A stretch of 64,000 nt of DNA, taken from the NCBI GenBank assembly GCA_002483265.1, contig DLHO01000007.1, forward strand, positions 840 to 64,839, in the 5' to 3' direction. Positions 33,312 through 42,598 of the stretch are shown here, piece after piece. A program made the translations under genes and the position numbers. Position 1 is the first letter of the stretch. Every line of letters begins with the position of its first letter. Below the pieces are notes generated by a model. The model saw nothing but the letters and a program-made list of their open reading frames with translations, was not told the DNA's origin and ran no database searches. This stretch comes from Flavobacteriales bacterium UBA7666. Lineage in GTDB: Bacteria > Bacteroidota > Bacteroidia > Flavobacteriales_D > Crocinitomicaceae.

Positions 33312-35417
33312 ATGGCAAGAGATCTTAAATATACTCGTAACATCGGGATCGCAGCTCACATTGATGCTGGGAAAACAACAACTACTGAGCGTATTCTTTA
33401 TTATTCTGGTGTAAATCACAAGATTGGTGAGGTACACGATGGTGGTGCTACAATGGACTGGATGGAGCAAGAGCAAGAGCGTGGTATTACCATTACTTCT
33501 GCTGCTACAACAGTAAATTGGAAATATAGAGGAGATAATTACCACATCAATATCATTGATACTCCGGGACACGTTGACTTTACAGTTGAGGTGAATCGTT
33601 CGTTACGTGTATTGGATGGTTTGGTATTCTTGTTCTCGGCAGTTGATGGTGTTGAGCCTCAATCTGAAACAAACTGGCGTTTGGCAAATAACTACAATGT
33701 TCCTCGTATTGGTTTCGTTAACAAAATGGACCGTCAAGGAGCTGATTTCTTAAATGTGTGTGCACAGGTTAAAGAAATGTTAGGAAGCCACGCTTTGCCA
33801 TTACAAATTAACATTGGTGACGAAGATAACTTCAGAGGAGTTGTTGACTTGATCAATTTTAAAGGTATCGAATGGAATGAGCACGACATGGGAATGACTT
33901 TCCAGGAAGTTGAAATTCCTGCAGATATCATTGATGAAGCAAGAAGATTGCGTTCTGAATTGTTAGAAGCAGTTGCTGAATTCGATGAGACTTTGATGGA
34001 GAAATTCTTCGAAGATGAGAATTCATTAACAGAACGTGAGATTTTAAATGCATTACGTGCAGCTACAATCTCAGGAAAAGTAGTTCCAATGATGTGTGGT
34101 TCATCTTTCAAAAACAAAGGTGTTCAGGCAATGTTGGATATGGTAATGGAAATTCTTCCTTCTCCATTGGATAACGGTTCCATTGTTGGAATCAATCCAA
34201 AAACAGATGAGGAAGAAGAGCGTTTGCCATCTTACGATGCTCCATTTGCTGCATTGGCGTTTAAAATTGCAACGGATCCTTTCGTAGGTCGTTTGTGTTT
34301 TATCCGTGCTTACTCAGGTAAATTACCTGCTGGATCATACGTTTACAATACACGTTCAAATCAAAAAGAACGTATTTCTCGTATCTTCCAAATGCACGCA
34401 AACAAACAAAATCAAATTGATGAACTAGGTGCAGGAGATATCGGTGCGGTAGTTGGATTTAAAGATATTCGTACAGGAGACACATTGTGTGCTGAAGGGC
34501 ATCCAATCATCTTGGAATCTATGAATTTCCCTGATCCGGTTATTGGTATTGCAATTGAGCCTAAAACTCAAGCAGATGCTGACCGTTTATCTAATGGATT
34601 GAATAAATTGGCTGAAGAGGATCCTACATTCCGTGTGAATACGGATGAGGAGTCTGGACAAACAATTATCTCAGGAATGGGTGAGTTGCACTTGGATATT
34701 ATCGTTGACCGCTTACGTCGTGAGTTTAAGGTTGAAGTAAACCAAGGAGCTCCTCAAGTAACATACCGTGAGGATATTACAGTTGGTGTTGAGCACCGTG
34801 AGCAGTACAAGAAACAATCTGGTGGTCGTGGTAAATTCGCGGACATTTTGGTTAAGATTTCTCCACAAACTGATTCTGAGAAAACTGGATTAGAATTTGT
34901 TAACTCGATCAAAGGTGGTAACATTCCTCGTGAATTTATCCCATCTGTTGAGAAAGGTTTCAAAGAATCTATGAAAAACGGAGTTTTAGCTGGATTCCCG
35001 GTTGAGGCAATGAAAGTAGAATTGATTGATGGTTCATTCCACGCGGTCGATTCAGATTCATTATCGTTCGAAATGGCAGCTAAAATGGCTTACCGCCATG
35101 CACTTAAGAATTGTAAACCAATCTTGTTGGAACCAATCATGAAATTAGAAGTGATTTGTCCGGAAGAAAACATGGGTGACATCGTAGGTGACTTGAACCG
35201 TCGTCGTGGTATGATGAAAGGTATGGATGATAAAGCAGGAGGTAAAGTGGTTAAAGCTGACGTTCCTTTATCTGAAATGTTTGGATACGTAACGCAATTG
35301 CGTACGTTGTCTTCAGGACGTGCAACATCTTCAATGGAATTCTCTCATTACGCAGAGGCTCCTAAGAACGTTGCAGAAGAGGTTATAGCTAAAATCAATG
35401 GAAAAGTTTCCGCTTAA
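33312..35417 (+). CDS. fusA: Elongation factor G
   Basis: A 701-residue translocation GTPase. P-loop AHIDAGKTT at 15-23, switch I GITITSAATT, G3 DTPGHVDF, G4 NKMD, and C-terminal domains III-V (QTIISGMGELHLDII). Full length. Located between rpsG and rpsJ; no tuf gene follows, unlike the E. coli str operon. Confidence 0.99.
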   Translation: MARDLKYTRNIGIAAHIDAGKTTTTERILYYSGVNHKIGEVHDGGATMDWMEQEQERGITITSAATTVNWKYRGDNYHINIIDTPGHVDFTVEVNRSLRVLDGLVFLFSAVDGVEPQSETNWRLANNYNVPRIGFVNKMDRQGADFLNVCAQVKEMLGSHALPLQINIGDEDNFRGVVDLINFKGIEWNEHDMGMTFQEVEIPADIIDEARRLRSELLEAVAEFDETLMEKFFEDENSLTEREILNALRAATISGKVVPMMCGSSFKNKGVQAMLDMVMEILPSPLDNGSIVGINPKTDEEEERLPSYDAPFAALAFKIATDPFVGRLCFIRAYSGKLPAGSYVYNTRSNQKERISRIFQMHANKQNQIDELGAGDIGAVVGFKDIRTGDTLCAEGHPIILESMNFPDPVIGIAIEPKTQADADRLSNGLNKLAEEDPTFRVNTDEESGQTIISGMGELHLDIIVDRLRREFKVEVNQGAPQVTYREDITVGVEHREQYKKQSGGRGKFADILVKISPQTDSEKTGLEFVNSIKGGNIPREFIPSVEKGFKESMKNGVLAGFPVEAMKVELIDGSFHAVDSDSLSFEMAAKMAYRHALKNCKPILLEPIMKLEVICPEENMGDIVGDLNRRRGMMKGMDDKAGGKVVKADVPLSEMFGYVTQLRTLSSGRATSSMEFSHYAEAPKNVAEEVIAKINGKVSA

Positions 35418-35429
35418 TACAAACGAGTA

Positions 35430-35735
35430 ATGAGCCAAAAAATTAGAATTAAATTAAAGTCGTACGATCACAACTTAGTTGACAAATCGGCGGAGAAAAT
35501 CGTTAAAACGGTTAAAGCAACAGGAGCAGTAGTTAGTGGTCCAATTCCACTTCCAACTCACAAACGTATTTACACAGTATTGCGTTCTCCACACGTTAAC
35601 AAAAAAGCGCGTGAGCAGTTCGAATTGTGTTCTTACAAACGTTTGTTGGATATCTACAGTTCTTCTTCTAAAACTGTTGATGCGTTAATGAGATTAGAAC
35701 TTCCTTCAGGAGTTGATGTAGAAATTAAAGTGTGA
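35430..35735 (+). CDS. rpsJ: 30S ribosomal protein S10
   Basis: A 101-residue S10 of the 30S head, also a NusB partner in transcription antitermination. Motifs are LKSYDHNLVDKSAEKIV and GPIPLPTHKR. It lies 12 nt after fusA. A long hairpin begins within its last codons and fills the 75-nt gap to rplC. Confidence 0.99.
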   Translation: MSQKIRIKLKSYDHNLVDKSAEKIVKTVKATGAVVSGPIPLPTHKRIYTVLRSPHVNKKAREQFELCSYKRLLDIYSSSSKTVDALMRLELPSGVDVEIKV

Positions 35736-35778
35736 TGAAGCTACCCCGTAGCGTTACTGCTACGGGGGCTTACATCAC
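35732..35778 (+). promoter_or_regulatory. 19-bp hairpin in the rpsJ-rplC gap
   Basis: Stems, from the loop outward: CCCCGTAGC/GCTACGGGG (9 bp, loop GTTACT), AAGC/GCTT (4 bp, 2-nt bulge) and GTGATG/CATCAC (6 bp, 1-nt bulge). The structure includes the rpsJ stop codon. No T tract follows, so an attenuator, processing site or ribosomal-protein-binding element fits better than a plain terminator. Confidence 0.8.
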
Positions 35779-35810
35779 TTTAATAATTTATAATTTATAA
35801 TTAGTAAAGT

Positions 35811-36425
35811 ATGCCTGGAATTATTGGTAAAAAAATCGGAATGACTAGCGTCTACAGTGCCGAGGGTAAGGCAACACCATGCACGGTAATAGAAGCTGGT
35901 CCTTGTGTAGTAACTCAGGTTAAGACACAAGATCGAGATGGGTACGAGGCAATTCAATTAGGATTTGGAGAGCGCAAAGAGCGCAACACTCCAAATGCAT
36001 TGAAAGGTCATTTCAAAAAAGCTAAAACAACACCAAAATCAAAATTGGTTGAGTTTAAAGGTTTTGACGGACTTAATCTTGGAGATGTAGTGGACGTTCA
36101 AATGTTCGAAGAAGGTGAATTCGTTGGAATTGCTGGAACATCTAAAGGTAAAGGTTTTCAAGGGGTTGTAAAACGTCACAATTTTGGTGGTGTTGGACAA
36201 TCGACTCACGGTCAACATAACCGTTTGCGTGCTCCTGGTTCAATTGGTGCTTGTTCATATCCTGCACGTGTATTCAAAGGAATGCGCATGGCTGGACAAA
36301 TGGGTAACAAACGCGTAACAGTGGAGAACTTAGAGGTACTGCGTATTTTGGCTGACAAGAATTTAATCGTAGTTAAGGGTTCTATTCCAGGGCCTAAAGG
36401 TTCAACCGTAACAATTCAGAAATAA
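35811..36425 (+). CDS. rplC: 50S ribosomal protein L3
   Basis: A 204-residue L3 near the peptidyl transferase centre. The tip region GGVGQSTHGQHNRLRAPGS holds the glutamine methylated in E. coli. Its stop overlaps the rplD start by one base (TAATG), so translation is likely coupled. Confidence 0.99.
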   Translation: MPGIIGKKIGMTSVYSAEGKATPCTVIEAGPCVVTQVKTQDRDGYEAIQLGFGERKERNTPNALKGHFKKAKTTPKSKLVEFKGFDGLNLGDVVDVQMFEEGEFVGIAGTSKGKGFQGVVKRHNFGGVGQSTHGQHNRLRAPGSIGACSYPARVFKGMRMAGQMGNKRVTVENLEVLRILADKNLIVVKGSIPGPKGSTVTIQK

Positions 36426-37051
36426 TGGAAGTAAAAGTAATTGATAGCAAAGGAAAGGCTACTTCCAAAAAGGTAACCTTATCGGATGGAATTTTTGGAA
36501 TCGAACCAAATGATCACGCAATTTATTTAGATGTTAAGCAACATTTGGCGAATCGTCGTCAAGGAACGCACAAGTCTAAAGAAAGAGCTGAGATCGCTGG
36601 ATCTACCAGAAAAATTAAAAAACAAAAAGGTACGGGTGGTGCTCGTGCTGGTAGTGTTAAATCTGGTACGCGTGTTGGTGGTGGACGTATTTTCGGACCA
36701 CGCCCTCGTAACTACCACTTCAAATTGAATATCAAATTAAAGCGTTTAGCACGTAAATCTGCTTTCGCTTATAAAGCAAAATTGGATTCAATCGTAGTGT
36801 TAGAAGATGTAGCTCTTGCAACACCAAAAACAGCAGAATTCAGATCGATGTTATCGAACTTGAACTTGTTAAACGAAAAGGTGTTGATGATCGTTGGAGC
36901 AGGAAATGACAATGTATATTTGTCTTCCCGCAACTTACAACGCGTTAAAGTTGTATCTGCTGATTCAGTTAACACATATGATGTGTTGAACGCGAAGAAA
37001 GTTGTATTAACAGAAAGTTCAATCGAAGTAATCGAAAAGATTTTAAATTAA
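36425..37051 (+). CDS. rplD: 50S ribosomal protein L4
   Basis: A 208-residue L4 lining the nascent-peptide exit tunnel. The basic loop (RKIKKQKGTGGARAGS; GTRVGGGRIFGPRPRNY) is intact. In E. coli L4 also represses the S10 operon through the leader RNA; whether it binds the hairpin upstream of rplC is untested. Confidence 0.99.
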   Translation: MEVKVIDSKGKATSKKVTLSDGIFGIEPNDHAIYLDVKQHLANRRQGTHKSKERAEIAGSTRKIKKQKGTGGARAGSVKSGTRVGGGRIFGPRPRNYHFKLNIKLKRLARKSAFAYKAKLDSIVVLEDVALATPKTAEFRSMLSNLNLLNEKVLMIVGAGNDNVYLSSRNLQRVKVVSADSVNTYDVLNAKKVVLTESSIEVIEKILN

Positions 37052-37057
37052 TTGATG

Positions 37058-37351
37058 ATGAGTACTATTATCAAAAAGCCAATTATAACGGAAAAAGCAA
37101 CTGCTGCGAATGAAAGCGGTAGTTTCGCTTTCGAAGTTGATCGCAAGGCGAATAAATTGGAAATAAAAAGCGCTGTCGAAAAGATGTACGGAGTTCACGT
37201 TGTGAATGTACGCACACTCACTTATGGCGGTGGAAAATCCTCTACGAAATTCACGAATAGAGGTGTCGTTGAGCAAAAGAATCGCGTATGGAAAAAAGCC
37301 ATCGTGACTGTTGCTGCAGGAGAAACGATTGATTTGTTTAATAATTTTTAA
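37058..37351 (+). CDS. rplW: 50S ribosomal protein L23
   Basis: A 97-residue L23 at the tunnel exit, the docking point for trigger factor and SRP. IIKKPIITEKAT and YGVHVVNVRTLTYGGG are conserved. Two ATG codons in a row (37055, 37058) make the start uncertain by one residue. Confidence 0.97.
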   Translation: MSTIIKKPIITEKATAANESGSFAFEVDRKANKLEIKSAVEKMYGVHVVNVRTLTYGGGKSSTKFTNRGVVEQKNRVWKKAIVTVAAGETIDLFNNF

Positions 37352-37361
37352 GTAAAAACTG

Positions 37362-38186
37362 ATGGGTCTTAGAAAATTTCAGCCTATTACTCCAGGGCAA
37401 AGACACAAGATCAACAGTACTTATGCTGAAGTAACAACGAACGTTCCTGAAAAGAGCTTAGTTGCGAAGAAAAGCAAGTCTGGTGGTCGTAACAATGATG
37501 GTCGTATGACCATGCGCTACATCGGTGGTGGACACAAGCAAAAGTATCGTATTATTGACTTTAAACGCGACAAGCACGGAGTGCCGGCGGTAGTAAAGAC
37601 AATCGAATATGATCCAAACAGAACTGCGCGTATCGCGTTGCTTTATTATGTGGATGGAGAGAAACGTTACATCGTTGCTCCTGAAGGATTGAAAGTTGGT
37701 GATACAATCGTATCTGGTGCTGGTGCCGCTCCAAATGTTGGAAACGCATTATTTTTATCCGATGTTCCTCTTGGATCTGTGATCCATAACATTGAGTTGC
37801 AACCTGGAAAAGGTGGCGCAATTGCTCGTGGAGCAGGAACATATGCTCAATTGAACGCTCGTGATGGTCGCTTTGCGATTATCAAATTGCCTTCTGGTGA
37901 GACTCGTATGATTTTGACTACTTGTATGGCAACAATTGGTGCTGTATCGAATGGAGAACATTCATTAGTAGTTTCTGGTAAAGCTGGTCGCTCACGCTGG
38001 TTGGGGCGTCGTCCACGTGTACGTGGTGTTGTGATGAACCCAGTTGATCACCCGATGGGTGGTGGTGAAGGGCGTAACGCCGGTGGTCACCCTCGTTCTC
38101 GTAACGGTATGCCTGCTAAAGGATACAAAACGCGTTCGAAAAAGAAGTATTCAGATAAGTTTATCATCGAGAGAAGAAAGAAATAA
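37362..38186 (+). CDS. rplB: 50S ribosomal protein L2
   Basis: A 274-residue L2, needed for subunit joining and peptidyl transfer. RWLGRRPRVRGVVMNPVDHP and the Gly-rich GGGEGRNAGGHPRS carry the conserved histidine loop. Ten nucleotides from rplW and three from rpsS. Confidence 0.99.
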   Translation: MGLRKFQPITPGQRHKINSTYAEVTTNVPEKSLVAKKSKSGGRNNDGRMTMRYIGGGHKQKYRIIDFKRDKHGVPAVVKTIEYDPNRTARIALLYYVDGEKRYIVAPEGLKVGDTIVSGAGAAPNVGNALFLSDVPLGSVIHNIELQPGKGGAIARGAGTYAQLNARDGRFAIIKLPSGETRMILTTCMATIGAVSNGEHSLVVSGKAGRSRWLGRRPRVRGVVMNPVDHPMGGGEGRNAGGHPRSRNGMPAKGYKTRSKKKYSDKFIIERRKK

Positions 38187-38189
38187 GGT

Positions 38190-38468
38190 ATGAGTCGTTC
38201 GTTGAAAAAACCACCTTTTGTACACTATAAGTTGACAAAACGAGTGGATGAGGCACAAACAAGCGGAAGCAAAGCAGTAATCAAAACTTGGTCACGCGCT
38301 TCTACAATTACTCCTGACATGGTCGGGTTAACGTTTGCAGTGCATAACGGGAATAAGTTTATTCCTGTGTTTGCTACCGAAAACATGGTAGGTCACAAGT
38401 TAGGGGAGTTTTCTCCTACTCGTAACTTCCGTGGGCATGGTGCTAACAAAAAGGATAAAAAAAGATAG
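38190..38468 (+). CDS. rpsS: 30S ribosomal protein S19
   Basis: A 92-residue S19 of the 30S head (SRSLKKPPFV; GHKLGEFSPTRNFRGH). Same length as E. coli S19. Confidence 0.99.
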   Translation: MSRSLKKPPFVHYKLTKRVDEAQTSGSKAVIKTWSRASTITPDMVGLTFAVHNGNKFIPVFATENMVGHKLGEFSPTRNFRGHGANKKDKKR

Positions 38469-38485
38469 TTTAAAATTCAAGTGAC

Positions 38486-38881
38486 ATGGGCGCTAGAAAG
38501 AAATTAAGAGCTGATAGAATTAAAGAAGAGAACAAGTCAATAGCTTTCGCTAAATTGAATGATTCTCCTATTTCTCCTCGTAAAATGAGATTGGTTGCAG
38601 ATCTTGTACGTGGAGTAGAGGTAAACAAAGCTCTAAACATATTGCAACACAATGCGAAAGACGCATCGTTGAGTTTATCCAAGTTATTGCGTTCAGCAAT
38701 TGCTAATTGGGAAGCGAAAAACGAAGGTAAGAGCATTGAGGATGAAAAATTAGTGGTGAAATCTATTGAAGTAGGTAGTGCAGGTATGTTGAAGCGTATT
38801 CAAACTGCTCCTCAAGGTAGAGCTTACCGAGTTCGTAAAAGATCAAACCACGTGACTATCGTTGTCGATGGTTCAAAATAA
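38486..38881 (+). CDS. rplV: 50S ribosomal protein L22
   Basis: A 131-residue L22 of the exit tunnel with the beta-hairpin ending RIQTAPQGRAYRVRKRSNH. It carries about 20 extra N-terminal residues (GARKKLRADRIKEENK) relative to the 110-residue E. coli protein, as is common in Bacteroidota. Confidence 0.98.
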   Translation: MGARKKLRADRIKEENKSIAFAKLNDSPISPRKMRLVADLVRGVEVNKALNILQHNAKDASLSLSKLLRSAIANWEAKNEGKSIEDEKLVVKSIEVGSAGMLKRIQTAPQGRAYRVRKRSNHVTIVVDGSK

Positions 38882-38891
38882 TTGAAGGAAA

Positions 38892-39647
38892 ATGGGACAA
38901 AAGACAAATCCAATTGGAAATAGATTAGGTTTCATCCACGGATGGGAATCTAACTGGTACGGTGGAGATAACTACCGCGATAAAATCATCGAAGATGATC
39001 AAATTCGCAAATATCTTCACGCCCGTTTATCCAGAGCAAGTATTTCGAAAATCATCATCGAGCGTACCCTCAAGCTCGTTACTGTAACAATCAACACGGC
39101 TCGTCCGGGTGTGATTATCGGTAAAGGTGGTCAAGAAGTAGACAAATTGAAAGAAGAGTTAAAAAAATTGACGAAAAAAGAGATTCAAATCAACATTTTC
39201 GAAGTGAAACGTCCTGAATTGGATGCTCGCTTGGTAGCTGATGGAATCGCTCGTCAAATTGAAGCTCGTATTTCATTTCGTCGCGCAATCAAGATGTCTA
39301 TCGGTTCAACCATGAGAATGGGTGCTGAAGGGATCAAAGTGAAAATTTCAGGTCGTTTGAATGGAGCTGAAATGGCTCGTTCAGAAATGTACAAAGATGG
39401 ACGTACTCCGTTACATACGTTCAGAGCTGATATCGATTATGCAGTAGGTGAGGCATTAACTACTTACGGTTTGATCGGGATCAAAGTATGGATCTGCAAA
39501 GGTGAAGTTTACGGTCGTCGTGATCTTTCTCCAAATGTTGGAATGGCTGCTCAAGGAGCGAAAGGTGGTGCGCCATCTGGAGACCGTGATAGAGGTAACC
39601 GTCGTCCGGCTGGAGGAAAAGGAGGAAACAACCGTAAAAAGAAGTAA
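38892..39647 (+). CDS. rpsC: 30S ribosomal protein S3
   Basis: A 251-residue S3 at the mRNA entry site. The KH domain GxxG loop is in GVIIGKGGQEVDKLK near residue 80. A C-terminal Gly/Arg/Lys-rich tail (after about 215; DRDRGNRRPAGGKGG) extends beyond the E. coli protein. Confidence 0.99.
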   Translation: MGQKTNPIGNRLGFIHGWESNWYGGDNYRDKIIEDDQIRKYLHARLSRASISKIIIERTLKLVTVTINTARPGVIIGKGGQEVDKLKEELKKLTKKEIQINIFEVKRPELDARLVADGIARQIEARISFRRAIKMSIGSTMRMGAEGIKVKISGRLNGAEMARSEMYKDGRTPLHTFRADIDYAVGEALTTYGLIGIKVWICKGEVYGRRDLSPNVGMAAQGAKGGAPSGDRDRGNRRPAGGKGGNNRKKK

Positions 39648-39671
39648 AAACACATTTAAAATTTTCAGAAG

Positions 39672-40100
39672 ATGTTATCTCCAAAGAGAACCAAATTTAG
39701 AAGAGTTCAAAAAGGTCGTAATCGTGGTGAAGCACAACGCGGATCTACGATCGCATTCGGATCTTTTGGACTGAAAACATTGGAGCCGGGATGGATCACA
39801 TCACGCCAAATCGAAGCTTCTCGTATCGCGGTTACGCGTTTCATGAAGCGTGAAGGTAAGGTGTGGATTCGTATCTTCCCAGACAAACCTATCACATCGA
39901 AACCTGCAGAGGTTCGTATGGGTAAAGGTAAGGGTGCTCCTAGCCACTGGGTGGCTGTTGTAAGACCAGGTCGTATTATGTTCGAAGCGGATGGAGTTCC
40001 TTATGAAGTTGCTAAGGAAGCACTTCGTTTAGCTGCTCAAAAACTTCCAGTAAAATGTAAGTTCATCGTTCGTAACGATTATGTTGTACCAGGAAAATAA
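39672..40100 (+). CDS. rplP: 50S ribosomal protein L16
   Basis: A 142-residue L16 near the A site of the 50S subunit. PKRTKFRRVQKGRNRG, the conserved arginine stretch VRMGKGKGAP and PVKCKFI are present. 24 nt after rpsC. Confidence 0.99.
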   Translation: MLSPKRTKFRRVQKGRNRGEAQRGSTIAFGSFGLKTLEPGWITSRQIEASRIAVTRFMKREGKVWIRIFPDKPITSKPAEVRMGKGKGAPSHWVAVVRPGRIMFEADGVPYEVAKEALRLAAQKLPVKCKFIVRNDYVVPGK

Positions 40101-40107
40101 TTGACAG

Positions 40108-40302
40108 ATGAAACAACAAGAAATTAGTAAACTTTCAATTGATGATTTGAAAAAGCAAGTGTCAAGCGAAACGGAAAAATTGACGAAAATGAAATTGGGA
40201 CATAAAGTGACTCCACTTGAAAATCCAATCCAAATTCGCGACGTTCGCAAGCACATTGCTCGTTTGAATACTGAATTGAGAAAACGTGAAATTCAAGCGT
40301 AA
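40108..40302 (+). CDS. rpmC: 50S ribosomal protein L29
   Basis: A 64-residue L29 located beside the tunnel exit (ISKLSIDDLKKQV; ENPIQIRDVRKHIARLNTEL). Seven nucleotides after rplP. Confidence 0.98.
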   Translation: MKQQEISKLSIDDLKKQVSSETEKLTKMKLGHKVTPLENPIQIRDVRKHIARLNTELRKREIQA

Positions 40303-40327
40303 CGCTTGAAAGTAAAAGAAGCTTGAA

Positions 40328-40585
40328 ATGGAAAAGCGTAATTTAAGAAAAGAACGTGTCGGGACGGTTACAAGCGATAAGATGGAAAAATCTATCGTTG
40401 TTTCTGTAGAAAGAAAAGTAAAACACCCGAAATATGGTAAGTTCGTCAAAAAAACTACTAAATTTGTAGCCCACGATGAAAAAAACGACTGTAACATTGG
40501 TGACACCGTTAAGATCATGGAGACTCGTCCCTTGTCGAAAAACAAGAATTGGAGATTAGTAGAAATTTTAGAAAGAGCTAAATAA
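40328..40585 (+). CDS. rpsQ: 30S ribosomal protein S17
   Basis: An 85-residue S17, an early 16S rRNA 5'-domain binder (RKERVGTVTSDKMEKSIVV; HDEKNDCNIGDTVKIMETRPLSK). Confidence 0.99.
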   Translation: MEKRNLRKERVGTVTSDKMEKSIVVSVERKVKHPKYGKFVKKTTKFVAHDEKNDCNIGDTVKIMETRPLSKNKNWRLVEILERAK

Positions 40586-40597
40586 TAATTAGTTGCA

Positions 40598-40966
40598 ATG
40601 ATACAACAAGAATCAAGACTTGCAGTTGCGGATAACTCCGGAGCAAAAGAGGTGTTATGTATCCGCGTATTAGGCGGTACAAAGCGTCGCTATGCTTCAG
40701 TAGGAGATAAGATCGTAGTAGCTGTTAAGAGCGCAATGCCCTCTGGAGCCGTAAAAAAAGGATCGGTTGCCAAGGCGGTTGTTGTAAGAACACGTAAGGA
40801 GGTTCGCCGACCAGACGGTTCTTACATTCGTTTCGATGATAACGCTTGCGTTATCTTGAATCAGGCGGGGGAGATGAGAGGAACCCGTATTTTTGGACCA
40901 GTAGCTCGCGAGCTTCGTGAAAACAATTACATGAAAATTGTTTCACTTGCTCCCGAAGTACTTTAA
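40598..40966 (+). CDS. rplN: 50S ribosomal protein L14
   Basis: A 122-residue L14 at the subunit interface; begins MIQQESRLAVADNSGAKEV and contains GSYIRFDDNACVIL and GTRIFGPVARELRE. Confidence 0.99.
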   Translation: MIQQESRLAVADNSGAKEVLCIRVLGGTKRRYASVGDKIVVAVKSAMPSGAVKKGSVAKAVVVRTRKEVRRPDGSYIRFDDNACVILNQAGEMRGTRIFGPVARELRENNYMKIVSLAPEVL

Positions 40967-40980
40967 TAAGTAGTGAAGTC

Positions 40981-41298
40981 ATGCAAAAGAAATTACACAT
41001 CAAAGTAGGCGACACTGTTAAAGTATTAAGCGGTGAGTCTAGAGGTCAAGAAGGAACAGTATTGACCATTGACAGAAACAAAGAACGTGCTACCATCGGT
41101 GGTGTGAACATGGTAAAACGTCACACTAAACCAAGTGCGTCCGAACCACAAGGCGGAATCGTCGAAAAAGAAGGAACTATTCATATTTCCAACTTAATGG
41201 TGGTTGTTAAAGGACAAGCAAGTCGCACAGGCCGTAAGGCAGATGCGAAAGGTAAGTTAGTTCGTTATTCTAAAAAATCAGGAGAGGAGATCAAGTAA
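40981..41298 (+). CDS. rplX: 50S ribosomal protein L24
   Basis: A 105-residue L24, an assembly initiator with a KOW motif (KVGDTVKVLSGESRGQEGTV). Its stop overlaps the rplE start by one base. Confidence 0.99.
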   Translation: MQKKLHIKVGDTVKVLSGESRGQEGTVLTIDRNKERATIGGVNMVKRHTKPSASEPQGGIVEKEGTIHISNLMVVVKGQASRTGRKADAKGKLVRYSKKSGEEIK

Positions 41299-41849
41299 TG
41301 AGTTATTCACCAAGATTAAAAAAACAGTACAGAGAGGAAATCGTTCCTGCACTTACTGAGAAATTTGGGTACAAAACCATTATGCGTGTACCTAAGTTAC
41401 AAAAGATTGTTATCAGCCAAGGATTGGGTGATGCAGTTGCTGATAAAAAAATCGTTGACAATGCGGTAGCAGATGTTTCTCGCATCGCAGGTCAAAGAGC
41501 AGTAGCGACAGTGTCTAAAAAAGACGTTTCGAACTTTAAATTACGTAAAGGAATGCCGATTGGTACTAAAGTTACTTTACGTGGTGATAAAATGTACGAC
41601 TTTTTAGATCGTTTCATTTCTGTTGCTTTGCCTCGTACTCGTGACTTCCGCGGAATTAACGCAAAAGGATTTGACGGACGCGGTAACTTCAACTTAGGAG
41701 TTAAAGAGCATATCATTTTCCCTGAAATCGATATCGATAAGGTAAGCAAGATTTTAGGAATGGATATCACTTTTGTTACATCAGCTGAAAGCGACGAAGA
41801 AGGAAGAGCATTGCTTGACGCATTCGGATTCCCTTTCATTAAAAAATAA
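41298..41849 (+). CDS. rplE: 50S ribosomal protein L5
   Basis: A 183-residue L5, which carries 5S rRNA with L18. Segments include MRVPKLQKIVISQGLG and FRGINAKGFDGRGNFNLGVKEHIIFPEI. Confidence 0.99.
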   Translation: MSYSPRLKKQYREEIVPALTEKFGYKTIMRVPKLQKIVISQGLGDAVADKKIVDNAVADVSRIAGQRAVATVSKKDVSNFKLRKGMPIGTKVTLRGDKMYDFLDRFISVALPRTRDFRGINAKGFDGRGNFNLGVKEHIIFPEIDIDKVSKILGMDITFVTSAESDEEGRALLDAFGFPFIKK

Positions 41850-41853
41850 GAAG

Positions 41854-42123
41854 ATGGCTAAGGAATCAATGAAAGCGCGTGAGCGCAAAAGAGAAAAAAT
41901 GGTAGCTAAATACGCAGCTAAAAGAGCTGAGTTGAAAGCTGCCGGAGATTGGGAAGGATTACAAAAATTGCCAACGAACTCTTCGAAAGTTCGTGTACAC
42001 AATCGTTGTGGTTTAACTGGTCGTCCTCGTGGATATATGCGCCAATTCGGTGTTTCACGTGTTACTTTCCGTGAAATGGCATTGTCAGGAAAAATCCCGG
42101 GAGTTAAAAAAGCAAGTTGGTAA
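41854..42123 (+). CDS. rpsN: 30S ribosomal protein S14 (zinc-free type)
   Basis: An 89-residue S14 of the 30S head. The ATG at 41854 is four bases after rplE and gives the family-typical MAKESMKARERKREK start; a longer frame reading back into rplE is not credible. HNRCGLTGRPRGYMRQFGVSR is conserved, but the two CxxC pairs of zinc-binding S14 are absent, with a single Cys left. Confidence 0.98.
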   Translation: MAKESMKARERKREKMVAKYAAKRAELKAAGDWEGLQKLPTNSSKVRVHNRCGLTGRPRGYMRQFGVSRVTFREMALSGKIPGVKKASW

Positions 42124-42128
42124 AAGTC

Positions 42129-42144
42129 TTCGTCAGTTGACGAA
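42129..42144 (+). promoter_or_regulatory. Inverted repeat in the rpsN-rpsH gap
   Basis: TTCGTCA and TGACGAA flank GT, a 16-nt palindrome six bases after the rpsN stop. As RNA it can form a 6-bp stem with an AGTT loop. Confidence 0.55.
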
Positions 42145-42182
42145 TTGAAACTCTACCGAGTAATTAATAAAAGAAAAAGGAC

Positions 42183-42581
42183 ATGTATACAGATCCTATT
42201 GCAGATTATCTAACACGAATTCGTAATGCGAATATGGCTCGTTTGAAAACCGTTGAAATTCCGGCTTCAAACACGAAAAAAGCTATTACAGCAATCTTGT
42301 TTGATCAAGGTTATATCGCGAATTACAAATTCGAAGAAGATGGAAAACAAGGTGTGATTAAAATCGCATTGAAGTACAACCAATCAACAAAAGTTCCAGC
42401 GATTACTAAGATAGACCGTGCGTCTCGTCCAGGTCTTCGTAAGTACTCCAGCGCGACAGAAATGCCACGTGTATTGAATGGTTTAGGAATCGCTATCGTT
42501 TCCACTTCAAGAGGGGTGATCACAGATAAAGAAGCAAGAAAAGAAAACGTTGGCGGAGAAGTTCTTTGCTACGTATATTAA
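42183..42581 (+). CDS. rpsH: 30S ribosomal protein S8
   Basis: A 132-residue S8 that binds helix 21 of 16S rRNA (TDPIADYLTRIRNAN; GLGIAIVSTSRGVITDKEAR). In E. coli it represses the spc operon. It is flanked by 59-nt and 69-nt gaps, both with inverted repeats. Confidence 0.99.
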   Translation: MYTDPIADYLTRIRNANMARLKTVEIPASNTKKAITAILFDQGYIANYKFEEDGKQGVIKIALKYNQSTKVPAITKIDRASRPGLRKYSSATEMPRVLNGLGIAIVSTSRGVITDKEARKENVGGEVLCYVY

Positions 42582-42598
42582 ATTAAACAAAGAATGCA

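Noticed and set aside
41773..41853. N-terminal extension of S14 into rplE
   Set aside because: The family-typical start is at 41854 and the extension is just the rplE coding sequence in another frame.
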